From positions 35,553,269 through 35,617,268 of the forward strand of contig OZ034975.1 in the NCBI GenBank assembly GCA_964030785.1: a DNA stretch of 64,000 nucleotides, read 5' to 3'. Positions within the stretch are counted from its first letter, which is position 1. Every line of letters starts with the position of its first letter. Positions 23,765-35,407 of this stretch are shown here, piece after piece. Under the pieces are notes generated by a model, which was given only the letters and a program-made list of their open reading frames with translations, was not told the origin of the DNA and searched no databases. The position numbers and the translations under genes are program-made. The stretch is from Siderastrea siderea. Its lineage: Eukaryota > Cnidaria > Anthozoa > Scleractinia > Rhizangiidae.

Positions 23765-23960
23765 TTTGTGGGGAGCAAGGTTGGTGTAGCAGTGGGAGCA
23801 CTTGCCTCCCACCTCTGTGACCCGGGTTCGGTTCCAGTGGTTGGCACGTGGGTTGAGTTTGTTGTTGGTTCTGTCCTTGCTCCGAGGGTTTTTTTTTTAG
23901 AGTTCTCCAAATTTTTTCCCTCCACAAAAACCAACACTTCCAAATTCCAATTCAACCTGG
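23765..23960 (+). mobile_element. tRNA-derived SINE (Gly-like head)
   Basis: The head GTGTAGCAGTGGGAGCACTT (A box) followed by CCCGGGTTCGGTTCC (B box) gives a tRNA-Gly-like fragment with a GCC triplet in the loop. It is followed by GTTGAGTTTGTTGTTGGTTC and TTGCTCCGAGGGTTTTT, a body I recognise as recurrent in marine invertebrate SINEs (from memory, no search). Truncated or diverged 3' end. Confidence 0.55.
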
Positions 23961-24059
23961 ACGTCAAGTGTTTACACATGATGTGTGGTCCTCACACTAC
24001 GACGCTAAATTTGATTTACCTTTTTTTTTACTTCAAATGTTAGATACATATTCTTGAAT

Positions 24060-24489
24060 GTATCCCTTTTCCAATTTACACGCTATTTGCATTGTCTGGC
24101 CAATCTCCCTTTTTCCATTTACATGATTTTTACAGGATTTGGGCCACCAAATTTACATGTTATTTACAGGGTATAGAACAGCCCCATATTTCTCATTTAC
24201 ATGTTCTTTACATGTTTTGTTTAAAAAATTTACAGGATATTTACAAAGAATATACTGTAAATTTGTTCCCCAAAATTTACATGTTATTTACATGGTTCTT
24301 TAAGTTATAAGGGTTAAAGGGGACCACGTAAATCCATTTTTACAACAAATTTACAGCTTCTCCTTAACATGTAAAAAAGCATGCAAATTCAATTTACAAA
24401 ATGCCAACATGTAAATGTAAATTTACAAAACATGTAAATTAGGATTTGCATGTTGTAAATTACGATTTACATGTGCATGTAAATTTTCA
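24060..24489. repeat. right-hand ATTTACATG / ATTTACAGG array of the 11.2-kb insertion
   Basis: Roughly 20 irregular copies of ATTTACATG, TTTACAGG and TTTACATG, i.e. the reverse complement of the CATGTAAAT and CCTGTAAAT words of the left array, switching orientation near 24370. It forms the right terminus at the LINE junction. Confidence 0.75.
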
Positions 24490-25705
24490 ACTTTTCCAGT
24501 GATCTTGGTCACAGGAAAAATCAATACCTAGAGTCCTAACGCCAGTACACCACTCGAGGCCCAGAGGTGTCTCTAAGGAGTGTTTATTCTTCCCAATCCG
24601 CATAGCCTTTGTTTTTGAGAGATTCATTTTTAGACCAGAACATTTCTCAAAGTTATCGAGGGTTTGCATAACTTTTTCTACTGATGAAATATTGGCAAGT
24701 GTAGCTGTCATGTCGTCTGCATACAACAAATACTTAGTTTCATCTTCCCCTATTTTTATCCCTTCAATCTGTTCATTTGTTCTTATAGATATTGCCATTA
24801 TTTCAATGGCAATTAGAAATAAATATGGTGACAATGGGTCCCCCTGTCTTACACCCCTTTCTAGTTGAAAAGGAGATGAGAAAAAACCATTGTTGAGAAC
24901 ACAACTTGAGAGGTTATTGTAAAACGTTTGAATCCACTTTATGAAGGAGGGACTAAAATTAAAACGCTCTAGTGCTTTATAAAGAAAATTATGTTCAATT
25001 GAATCAAAAGCTCTTTCAAAGTCTATAAAGAGCAAAACACCTGGAAGCTTTGACGATTCTGTATGGGCGATAATGTCTAAGATTGAACGAGCTGTTTCTC
25101 CAATGAACCTACCCTTGGAATTCATAAAACCAGATTGATTTGAATGAATCATACCAGGAAGAACATTTTTACTTCTATTTGCAATGACCTTAGTTGCAAT
25201 TTTCGAATCGACGTTAATTAATGATCAAGGTGACGACTGCCTGCTTTTGGGAATTTGACATTTTCCCTAGTTCAAAAGAAGGATTAAAAACTTCTGTCAT
25301 AAACACACCAACTCAATTCCAAAACGTTTTATAAAATTCAACAGGAATTCCATCATTTCCAGGAGTTTTACCATTATCAAATGTGTCGAGAGCTTTAACA
25401 CACTCCCCTGTAGTAATTTCACCTTCACAACTTAATCTTTCTTCTACCGATAACGCAGGAATATTAGGGTTTCACAAAAATTGATCTAAAACATCAGACT
25501 GACTTACACTCAATTTGCTACGGTATAACTTCCTATAGTATTCCGAGGAGGAGTCTAATATTTTTTGATAGTTTTGGTAATAACTCCACTTAGGCAAAGC
25601 TTCCTTACGTGTTTTCTTGTATAATTTCTCTTTTTCAAACTCAAAAAATATTTTGTACTGTTTTCGCCATATTCATGCCATCTTGTCCTTGAAATTTTAT
25701 GAACA
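24487..25705 (-). pseudogene. non-LTR retrotransposon reverse transcriptase, 5' part of split LINE
   Basis: Minus-strand RT core: GENSTKYFLSLKKRN (about 25640), GKTPGNDGIPVEFYKTFW (about 25330-25390), HSNQSGFMNSKGRF, LLFIDFERAFDSIEHNFL (catalytic Asp), GVRQGDPLSPYLFLI, KYLLYADDMT (catalytic YADD), GLKMNLSKTKAM, TLGIDFSCDQDHW. Several in-frame stops upstream of 25152 make it inactive. Coding ends abruptly at the ATTTACATG terminus of the 11.2-kb insertion; the missing C-terminal part fits the fragment at 11846-13270. Confidence 0.9.
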
Positions 25706-25824
25706 TGACAGCTCAAGGGCAGGCGGTGTGCGTCACGGCCCACAAAGGGTCATGGGTAAAAATATAACTGATGCCCATTTCACTCTAGGCACGATGGAGT
25801 AAACATCTCACGAGAGACCTTACA

Positions 25825-26001
25825 ATGGCGGTAAAAATGAGAATTAAGACTCTGTTTCCCGTTTTGAAAAGAATAACTGAGGACACGAATGTAGATTGTT
25901 TTGACTGGTTAATGTTTTGGTTACATGGACCAGGTGAATACGTTTTTTCGCGATTCGGAGTCGATCGAATGTGCACAGACTACTATGTAAACAAGAGCTG
26001 A
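25825..26001 (+). other. 58-codon ORF just inside the left end of the 9-bp-TSD element
   Basis: Starts MAVKMRIKTLFPVLKR, contains FDWLMFWLHGPGEY, ends TDYYVNKS then TGA. An in-frame start about 105 bp from the TIR and an even amino-acid composition make it a possible first exon of an element-encoded protein. No homology recognised. Confidence 0.15.
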
Positions 26002-28709
26002 AACGTTCGTTTCTCGAAAAGTTTTTCGTATTTGTTTGGTACTTTGACTAGATCAGCGGTAAAAGAGATCCACAACACTTAGTTTGCTGGTATCGTTCAC
26101 GGACGTACGCTACCGGGAAAGATTAGAGAGCGTGGACAACGAGCAAGGTGAGAAAGCCGGCTAAGGTGTGATTACGGTTTTTTGCAAACATGGAAATCAG
26201 ATCTTCCTTCAGGCAAAGGAAGCAACACAAGGAAATAGCCTAACAACTTACTGAAAATGTATTAGACAAAATGTTACTTGTGGTAGTCGTCCTGGAAATT
26301 CAAGTCTTTCCTGATAACAGCCATTCAAAGGGATTCCTCAAGTTTGTTGATGTAAGCTCACGGCCACACAAAAATAAAAAACTTTGTTGTTTTCATATCA
26401 TTTATGCTGTTGTCCTTGATTTTACTAAAGGTGTGTACTTCATCAAGCATGTTTTATTTTCTCTTATATCAAACACTGTACATTAGTTTTCTCAACCTTG
26501 CTATAAGACTAGTGATGCTGATCCCAAGGAAGAGCCATACTTCCATATGTATATAATTATACTCCTCTGCTTCCTATTTTAACAAGTTACTAACCTACCA
26601 TTCCTACAGTCACTGATTATAAAAAAAAAATTGATACCGATGTTATTCATTGACCTTCTTGTCTGCTTAAGAGAGGTGTTTCCTTTTACCGAAAATTAAT
26701 TTTGTCCACAGGTTTCACTGTAAAACATTGTATTCAAGCAAATGGTAGAAAAACTTTTTCTGTGTTTGCATAGCCTGATATAAACACAAGAATGTTGGGA
26801 GAATTCAAGACAGTTATGCAACCCTTGGGGGTTTGCAGGGAGTGCCCAGCCTGGGTTGCATATAGACTTTTGAGAATCCCCCCCCCCCCCCCACTTGAGT
26901 GTTTGCTGTATATCAGGCCATCCAAACACAGAAAAAGGTTTTCCTTACTTTATTCACCTGCAAACACACATCTCAGCCACTCAGAGTGCACATAGTATCT
27001 TAGTTATTTTATAAAATAAAATGTATTTCTCTGTCTTGTCTGTACCAAGTCAGTTGAAAGTATGGAACATCTGAGTGGATTACTCCTTCACGTGGACATG
27101 TGTAGGCTGGATAGTAAATAAGTTTAACAATGTTATCTGATCTGGTAATTGAAACATCACATATTTGACAGTGTGTACTATCAGAGCTCAGGGATAATTT
27201 TTGCCTCTAGGAATACCTTGCCTGCAAAGCCAGTGCTCTTGCTGAAGTTTGATGAGAAGAAATTTATAGCAAAGCCAGGAGCATACAGCTTTGCCCTGAA
27301 TGTTTCTTTACCACACTCCAGTAATACCACAAAAGACACATAAGAGCTAGGGAATGCTGATGGTTCCAGAAATACAGGCAAGGATTGTTGAGAAAGCCCT
27401 TTATATGTGGCAGTTATTGTTACTTTCAGATCACTTCAAATTTCCTTTTAATCCCTGAGGACACTTTGTGATGGCTATCATGATAATTGCTTCTAAAATA
27501 TCTCACTGGCCTGTGTTTCTGGACATATCTGAAAGGTAGCTAGCCACCCCAGACCTGTATATGGACATTTTAAAGATAAAGCAGTATGGGCAAAGCTCCA
27601 ACCAGAACCTGATAATGACCAGGGGTAAATTCAATAAAGGTTTTACAAGTGCAGCTATCGTTTTACAGTTTGAAAAACAATACACTTGTAAATAATCGTA
27701 AAAGTTTTAATGAATTGGCCCCTGAATGCAGCTGTTCTTGTAAAAACTTTGGTGCTTGTTATATTGCCGACAGGAGTCAGTAAGTTACTTTACTGTTGTC
27801 TGTTAGAGGGTGTAGTTCATTTACTGTGCTAAAGCACAGTGCTAAAATTTACTTGCAATACAATCAACTTTATTCCAACTGTTTCACTTTGTAGTTTCAG
27901 TTACAAGGCTTCCAAGAATATTAAGTAAATATTTATTTCATCTTCTCTATGAGAAAAGACTGGTGCACACAGTGTATCTCAGTGGCAGCACTATGGCAAA
28001 AAAAAAAAAGAAGAAAACCTTCAAACTCCTAAATCAAAGACCAGAGTAGTAGAAGACTTCCAAACGAGACATGCACACAGGATACCTATTGCTTTTTGCA
28101 CTGACAACTATTTTTACTGGGCACTTTTACAGGTGAACACACCTTTTTTTTAAGTACTCATGCATGAATTTGGGTACCTTACTACACTGTGAGATGAAGA
28201 TCTCTGTGCTTGGGCTCTAAAGTGATCACCAGTTCCATGTGTTTATGTCTTACTTTAATTCCAAGGTTACAACTTAGCAAACACCTTCTGTCAGTCCGCT
28301 TATATACCAATAACTCCTGCCTATGCTCACATTTTTAAATTGCCTCTAATGGAGCAAAAGAGAGTTCCGTTTTCAAAATGTGTACACAATATTACATATT
28401 TTTGGATACCCAGTAACACAGCACCAGTCTGTGTAGGTGCACAGACACCAAGTGTGAACATATCCATAAGTATCTTAAAAGCCGATAAGCTATTAGAAAT
28501 CAAAATTAGCCTCGAAATTTAAGCACTGAAATAAAGTTCATACATAATCTATTCCACTGGTGGCAGAGACGTGCACAGTTGTTGTAGAGCTGACTGTCAG
28601 AAAATAATAAGATTACACACTAAACAGTGACAAAGCAGTACCAACTTTTGCTTGTACAAGTTGTTTTGCTCACCATTTTATTATCAGAATGTACAAATAA
28701 AATCACTGT

Positions 28710-28943
28710 TTATGTCTTGTGACAAAAAAACAACAAAAGAAACAGCTTCACTGCAAGGGAGATAAAAGGCTGAAATGCCCGAGGCATTATAGAGAAATTG
28801 ACGTTTTTCCCCTTTTTTAGTTCAAATTTGAGCGGAACCTTTCGAAGTTTGATGTTATTCCCTTGGTGTCGGCTTTCATCTCGGTCTACTTTATCAGCCG
28901 GTTTCCCGGGAGATCTGCTACTTGGTTTACATGATCTCTTCAT
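28710..28943 (-). other. 77-codon ORF near the right end of the 9-bp-TSD element
   Basis: Basic, proline/serine-rich N-terminus (MKRSCKPSSRSPGKPADK) and a hydrophobic C-terminus (FISLAVKLFLLLFFCH). The ATG is about 440 bp inside the right TIR, reading inward. Could be a degenerate first exon; unknown. Confidence 0.15.
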
Positions 28944-29473
28944 TCTACGATACTTTCAACGGCTTGTAACGGAGAAACTATAAGGGGTAGACCCGGGTAG
29001 ACCCCGAAATTTCAAAAGAAGAAAAGTTATACTACCCAACTGGCCAAGATAATGGGCAAATACCGTTAACAGTAAGCAGCTTCGAGTCCATAAAGAACTG
29101 TGACATTAACAGTGAAATCAACATGGCGGCTTTCAACTAACTGCCCACTTTGAACTTCTCATAAACGCGACTAAAACATTTACCTTCAACGATAACCTGA
29201 CCAGAACTAAGATATGGTATTCCAAAAACTTTAGGATGAGGTATAATTCCGAGAACCAAATCACAAGCGTCGAAAATAACGAAAATTTCACCTCATACAC
29301 TTCTCGAAGCGGCTCTTTCCGAGCGCGAAAATGCCTACACAAATGACGCGTTCTGATTGGTCAAATCTCGTGACGCACACCGCCTGGCTCAAGGGAGAGG
29401 CTACTCGTAGAGATTTGATAGCATCCGTATTCCAATGTGTTTAAGTGTTCTTACTGTGGTTTTTTACTATTAG

Positions 29474-29785
29474 GACCTCCAGCAGCCCCAGAAATTGTAG
29501 GCTTACCTTCTTCCATAAATGATGTGGAAATCACGATAAACTGGAATGAGCCGCAGAACAACGGAGCGCCCATCACTAAGTACACTGTGTACCAAAGAAC
29601 TGTGAGAGATAATGGAACACCACAAGAATGGCGCAAAATGAACGAAATTAAAGATCCTTCAGTTCGTCAAGTTGCTTTTAAATTGGAGAAGGGAAAGAAT
29701 TACGAATTTGTGGTGACCGCCACAAACAAGTTTGGTCCGAGTATCATAGAAGATGAGAAAATCAAGAAAATTAAGGTGTTGGGAG
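29474..29785 (+). CDS. gene 1 exon: fibronectin type III domain 2
   Basis: Phase 1-1 exon of 104 codons, acceptor ATTAG, donor GTAAG at 29786. PPAAPEIVGLP opens the domain; ITINWNEPQNNGAPITKYTVYQR and YEFVVTATNKFG carry the conserved B-strand Trp and the F-strand Tyr. It is close to FN3-3 (shared NNGAPIT.Y.VYQR and YEFVVTATNK.G), indicating an exon duplication. Located immediately right of the 3.67-kb transposon. Confidence 0.92.
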
Positions 29786-29884
29786 GTAAGTCCTAACTCG
29801 AACATTTTGCCAGAAAGTCAAATAACGCTTTCGGTATAGTTTTTCTTACAGGCAGCCACATCTCTTCGGATTTACTGACCAGCA

Positions 29885-30190
29885 TCAAATTGTAGGGGAG
29901 CCTGCGGGCAAAGCCCGCCAGCGGAGCTCCATTGCTAAACAAATTTGGTAACCTATCGATCCGAGAAATTTTGGTTGTGACGTAATAGTCACGTGACCGT
30001 CCGTACGTACGTACGTACGTACGTCCGTCCGTCCGCACAGACTCTGCGGGAGGGGGAGGGGAGTCCAAAGACAACCCAACGGGGGGGGGGGGGATAGAGA
30101 ATGCCATCTTTTCTTGGCGGGAAATCGCGCGGTGCTTTTGGGCACCCAGCGTTTTTCTTGGCGGGAAATCGCATGACCATCGTCGCTTTT
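29885..30190 (-). repeat. interspersed repeat with (CGTA)n tract
   Basis: Contains GCCAGCGGAGCTCCATTGC, TTTGGTAACCTATCGATCC, TAATAGTCACGTGACCGTCC and a CGTACGTACGTA tract. Bases 42820-42960 carry the same words in the opposite orientation, so both belong to one family. Confidence 0.65.
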
Positions 30191-30738
30191 GAAAAAGAGG
30201 TTTCTTTAAAGGCCTAAGCTTCCGATTGTACGAGAGTACTGAAGTACTTGACAAAAAAAAAATCTTATATCTATAAATGGAAAGAAAAAGTTCAAAAGAA
30301 TACTGGTAGAAGGCGAAAAGTTCAAGTTACAAAAGCTGCCTTCATGCAAAGGACTTCATCGGATTGTTTTCTTCACGGCGGAGAGCTTCAGTTGCCCTGT
30401 TCTGAAACATAACCGAATAAGTGAAGTTTTTTAAATGGCCTAAGGTACATGATTTTGAGTATTACGGTCAAAGAAATTACGTTTTGAAATGGGAATTTAA
30501 TTTATGTCATTAGAAATGTGTCATTTACTTTGACTTTAAAAAATTATTAGAAAACGCGCTCAGATTTGTGACAGATGTAGTCTTAAATATTTTGCCATGC
30601 TCAGCCGATTTCACTCGCGTGGGCCGATCCACGAATTTGAAAGTGTAACGCGAATTGTCGGCATTTAAGTATAAACTTACGGGTTTTCGAATAAACTTTT
30701 TTCAAAAATGATTGCTCTGTCCATTATTTTGTTTTTGT
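30191..30738 (+). other. intron sequence, nothing recognised
   Basis: No exon or repeat identified between the CGTA-bearing repeat and the tandem duplication. Confidence 0.4.
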
Positions 30739-30739
30739 T

Positions 30740-31620
30740 TTTTTTTCATAACAGTAGGTCTAAGCACAGTCGCAAGACAACTGGCTGCACAAGTATCACT
30801 TCAGTGAGATTACGACGAATAATTGCTTTCAATTTTGACTTTCGGGTACATCTCTTTGTGTAATTGTCAATTTTCTTGTCCTAGAAGTTTTCAATAGTAA
30901 TAACCTTTTAAGCGAACAGTTGTCGGTTTAAAGCTATTTTATCCCAAAAGCTTCCAAAAACAGTCTTGTGCGTTCCTCAAAGTGGGTAACTTTGTATAGG
31001 CTTACTTCGCATCCGCAAAACTTATGCCGGCATAATTTGTGTTTGTTTCTTTTTCATAACAGTAGGTCTAAGCACAGTCGCAAGACAACTGACTGCACAA
31101 GTATCACTTCAGTGAGATTAGGACGAATAATTGCTTTCAATTTTGACTTTCGGGTACATCTCTTTGTGTAATTGTCGATTTTCTTGTCCTAGAAGTTTTC
31201 AATAGTAATAACCTTTTAAGCGAAGCAGTTGTCAGTTTAAAGCTATTTTATCCCAAAAGCTTCAGAAAACAGTCTTGTGCGTTCCTCAAAGTGGGTAACT
31301 TTGTATAGGCTTACTTCGCATCCGCAAAACTTATGCCGGCATAATTTAAAGCGAGTTTGGTGTTTGTTTGTTTTGAATCTTGATGGTCTCTACTGAGTTA
31401 GAGAACGAAATATAACAGTTATTTAAAAAAATATAAACGAAGCAGTTGTCGGTTTAAACCTTAGGGAAAAGCTTCCAAAAACAATTCTGTGAATTTCTAA
31501 AAGCGCTCAAATTTCAAACAATTTGCAACCGCAAAACTTATGCCATAGAGTTAAGCATGTTTGGTGTTTGTTTGTTTTCAATCTCGATGGTCTAGAAGGG
31601 TTACTTAAGTAACTTTAAAC
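30740..31620 (+). repeat. 308-bp tandem duplication with a third degenerate copy
   Basis: CATAACAGTAGGTCTAAGCAC starts at 30747 and 31055, and the following roughly 300 bp are nearly identical down to AACTTATGCCGGCATAATTT. A shorter diverged copy (GAAGCAGTTGTCGGTTTAAA, CCGCAAAACTTATGCC) follows at about 31438-31610. The 67-codon frame at 30968 is a by-product. Confidence 0.85.
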
Positions 31621-33179
31621 GAAGCAGTTTTGAGTTTAAAGCTATTTTATCCGGTAAGTAATGAGTGTTCTTCAAAGCGCTCGAATTTTTCTCGGCTGCT
31701 ATAAAAGCCTACGCGACATTTCTTCGATAAGTTTATTACAAGTGCTTCGAAGCTCCCAAAATCCTTTCTTTCGGATAATCCCAGTAAAATGCCGGTGAAA
31801 TGCCTGTATAAATTTTTGACCAGACTAATAGTGGCAGTTCATGTTATTTGCTAACATCCGAACGCGATGAAGATAACCCATTTAAATTTTGTTGTTGTAA
31901 ATGAGCGCCGTTTGAAGTTCATTCAAGCGAACAGCCAATAATCCAAGGAGATTTGACAAGCCTTGACAGTTAACTGACAGGATATGGAAACATTGCAAAA
32001 ACCAAGCAAGACGGCTCGTGAGTAAAATATGTGTTCAGTTTGATGCCCGAAAAAAAAAATCAAGCTGTGCTCAGCCTCTAGAATGACCTTTCGAGCTTGG
32101 TTTTACAGAACAGATCCCCAAATAGTGCAGCTGTCAAGCCAAAAATTGTTCACTTTTTGATAAAAGCATGAAACTTGGTGGGATGATGGACTTGTATGTG
32201 TTGATCATTTTCTGATATAGGGCCAGCGGCGAAACACCTGTTTAAGAGGATAAGCGGGCGTGGCCAACTGCACATGATATCAGCCAACATGAAAACGAGG
32301 CTACATAGCAAACACCTTGTTGCCGCTGTGTTTTTCTACTTTTTATGCACAATTGTTTTGACATACATAAGAGACAAGTCATGAACACCTTTATGGCGCA
32401 GAATGTATGTTAAAGTGAGTCACATGACCTGTCACGTGACCAAAAAAGGCAAATTTCAATAGAAAGCAGACCTATTGTAAGCCGTAATTGAAAGCGATCA
32501 AATGTTTAATATCCGTCAGCTATCGGAAAAAATATTCCTCTAAATATTAGCATTTTAACTCAAAACAACCCTTTCTCGTAATTAATTTATCAGGACGAAA
32601 AAATTCATTCGTATCTTGTCTTGGACATCAGTTATACATCAGAGAAAGTACATGATCAATTTAAGCCAGTTGAGTGACTGACACCGCGTAATGTGATCGG
32701 CAATAAACACATGTACACAAATGCAGGCAGTCAAATCAACGATAAGTAGTTATGTTTGTGTAGCGAACATTGCTTACAGCCACACTGAACAGAGCTATTA
32801 ATCTTCCTCTTGACAATGTTCGCCACTATTAGACTGTGCATCGTGAGGTGCAGGTTGAACTTTCCTTCCGACATTTGATTGAGCGGCACACCCTTTGTTG
32901 CAACCACAGTGTACGGCTTCAAAGCAGGATTTTTGTGCTTGTGGCAAATTGACCACACTCGTTTCCGCTCTCCCTCATCTATTTTCCAACCCTATTTTGA
33001 GGAAATGGAAAAGTTTACTTTGAGAATTAAAGCACTCCGCCATGCATGACTAGCCTGTTAGGTCGCTCCTTCTGTGTGGTCTGTTGCTACTGTATTTAAC
33101 CCTTTCAAATAGAGCTATTTTGTCTGCCTTCATCCACTGCCCTAGCTGCACTTGCTCTGCTGTAAAGAGGTAATTACAA

Positions 33180-33480
33180 AGCTTTCAATGAGTCACATGT
33201 ACTCCTCAGGTATGGTCTCTGAAGGACCATCCTTTCCTTTCATGTGATACGACACCACTTGTTTTGCCAGAAAGTGGAGAAATTCTGTGTGGTATTCTTT
33301 TTCTATTTTCGTGGAATTTGGGGAGCTGGTGCTACTCTTGTATGTGTAATACGACCACTCTTCTCTGGTAGTCGCCCTCAGACTATCCTGGCCATACACA
33401 TCCCAGATGACGTCCACTCTCTTTACTGGCTGAAGCCCTCTCGTGATTTATGGCATTGACAGCATACTCCTGAAATGTTC
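33180..33480 (-). pseudogene. fragment of a multicopy protein, WDVY..DSLR..TR motif
   Basis: Minus-strand GLQPVKRVDVIWDVYGQDSLRATTRE, then KTEFLHFLAKQVV-like residues with frame slips. From memory this is the start of a family recurrent in cnidarian genomes (VVWD.Y..DSLK..TR...KTELF.FLA), function unknown. It reads opposite to the C-terminal fragment that follows at 33850. Confidence 0.45.
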
Positions 33481-33849
33481 TGTCTGTCCCAGACGACATC
33501 ATTTGCACTACAACATTGATTATGGTCACGTCCCTTTAAGGGGATGCTTCAGTTGTTCCACATACTTGACACTGCTTTTTAAAAATCTCCATGGGACTAC
33601 CAAACAGTGGAAGCTCGTTCTAATTTATCACTGCAGTTATGATAAGTTTGGACCTCTTCTCAAATTTTTCCGAATCAACGACTGGGCCTTATTCTCGATC
33701 CTGAGTCATAATTGCTTGTCAAAGTCGACGCGAAGGAAACCTACCAGTTTTCGTTGAGCGCAAAAAGCATCCATGGATTAAATCTTTGGATTTGAACAGG
33801 TAGAGTGAGAGAAGGTCTTTAAGGAGCAGGTCCTAAACTCACCAAGAAG

Positions 33850-34570
33850 AGTTGGCATGGAAGAATGCTCCCACGAAGAAGATGACACACACCTCATACT
33901 GCACATGTCCCTGCCTCAAAAAGTCATGATTAGAACCATTGACACAGATGTCGTTCTTGCGGTTGCCAAAATGGCTGACTTTGATGCTAATGAGCTGTGG
34001 ATTGCTTCCGGCACTGGAAAACAATTCAGGTAGCTCAGCTGTGTCCTTAAAAAGCCAAACCACTTCCTATGCTGCATGCCTTTACAGGTTGCGACAAGGG
34101 CTCCTTCTCCGGAAGAGGTCACGGACTACATGGAATGTCTTTGATCCTTTCCAGAGTGGATACCTGAGGAGTACACGCAACTCATCGGAGGATTTGTCAT
34201 ACTTCTTTAGAGCAGAACAAGTACAGTGAACGAAGCCAGACAAAAGCTTTTTATGAAAAGGGTCAAATAACTTTGGAAAACACTACCAACAGAAGCGGCC
34301 CTAGCAGATCACACAACAGGAGCAATGTACCAGGTCGGGAAAGTATGGCGGAGTGCTTTAATTCCCTAAGTAAACCTTTCATGTCCTCGAGATTGGGTTT
34401 GAAAAGAGAAGAGGAAGAGTGGAAACCAGTTTGTAGAGTCTTATCTTAACCACAAGAATCCTGCTATGAAGTCATTCACTCTTCACTGTGGTTGAAACAA
34501 TGGGTGTGCTGCTCAATGCAAATGTAGCACGTACTGCACTATGTAGACATTGTCAAGAGGAAGATTTATA
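33850..34570 (+). pseudogene. C-terminal part of the same multicopy protein, broken
   Basis: Plus strand: ECSHEEDDTHLILHMSLPQK, IRTIDTDVVLAVAKMADFDANELWIASGTGKQFR then stop; LPMLHAFTGCDKGSFSGRG in another frame; then a Cys-rich end (CGxNNGCAAQCKCSTYCTMC-like). The HEE.DT, TVDTDVV, LW...GTGK and HAFTGCDT...GRG blocks are the order I recall for the family. Multiple stops and frameshifts, not functional. Probably an element-borne or captured gene. Confidence 0.5.
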
Positions 34571-34825
34571 GCTCTTTTCAGTGAGGCTGTAAACAATGTG
34601 CACTATCCAAGCATTACTACTTATCACTGATTTGACTATCTGCATTTGTGTAGTTATTGCCGATCACATTACATGGTATCAGACACCCAAGCTAAATTGT
34701 AAAGGAGTTCCTTAGAAGCAACCAACTGACATTTTTATCATGCATTTTCTTTGATGCATAACTGATATCTTAGGCAAGATACAAGTGACTTTGAATAAGC
34801 GAGCTTTTTAGTTGTGGTGAATTAA

Positions 34826-35407
34826 CCCTATTCAGACCGAAAGGGAAGGGGGGGGATTCTACCCGACGAAATTTGGACGTTTCTAACCTTTCAATAAGCA
34901 AGCCGAAGCCACTAAACTTTTCCTAAAAACTTTCTGGGAACAATTTGGCATAGCAAGTCTTGGTCCATCAAGTTTGATGTTATTATGGCAACCACTTTTT
35001 CACAGGCGTTTTTTTTTTCGGAATTCTGAATTTTCCCCTTTTCAGTGGAAAATTGTAACTTGATTGAAGTAACTTTAACATATTAGATAATTTTTGTGTT
35101 CATTCATTGATTTTGATTATTTTTGTTCAGTTTTGGAGCTTTTTTGTGGTTTTGGAAAAATTCAAGACATCCAAGATGGCGGATCCAAGATGGCTGCTTT
35201 ATGAGAACATGACGTAAATCTTACGTAATATACATCACCAACTCATGTTGCGGACCTCAAAGGAAATGCTGTCGGACGTACTATAGACCGTCTAAGTGTC
35301 GTTGTCATATCTTGAATATTTTTGGAGTTAAGAAGGAGGCAGAATCTGCGCCCCCTCCCCCGACCTTTCCCGGTCCCAGAAAATAAGAAAGCGTCCGTTC
35401 TGAATAG
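34826..35407. mobile_element. 582-bp MITE with TTAA target duplication
   Basis: TTAA at 34822-34825 and 35408-35411 flank ends CCCTATTCAGACCG and CGTTCTGAATAG, inverted with mismatches. Size and ends resemble the 37490-38077 and 61881-62470 elements. Interior includes CCAAGATGGCGGATCC. piggyBac-like by TSD and CCC end; non-coding. Confidence 0.65.

Larger units (their letters stand above)
13277..24489. mobile_element. 11.2-kb compound insertion that splits a LINE
   Basis: LINE coding stops at both edges, and the two flanks share the direct repeat ACTTTT (13271-13276 and 24490-24495). The left end reads TACCCATTTACATG and the right end CATGTAAATTTTCA, so the extreme ends are inverted ATTTACATG words, each continuing into arrays of the same words (13290-15420 and about 24060-24489) in opposite orientation. 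No transposase was found. Inside are minisatellites, a hairpin, a TTAA MITE inside a palindrome, a 2.1-kb palindrome and a SINE. It could be one giant foldback element with later insertions, or several insertions stacked in one site. Confidence 0.55.
25720..29386. mobile_element. 3.67-kb DNA transposon derivative, 18-bp TIRs, 9-bp TSD
   Basis: The ends are CAGGCGGTGTGCGTCACG at 25720 and its exact reverse complement ending at 29386. Immediately outside both is GCTCAAGGG (25711-25719 and 29387-29395), a perfect 9-bp duplication. A 9-bp duplication is typical of Mutator-like and some Merlin-like elements (family knowledge), but no transposase is recognisable, so the superfamily stays open. Interior ORFs are at most 77 codons. 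The C-run at 26879 and the AT-rich middle show no known motif. Confidence 0.85.
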
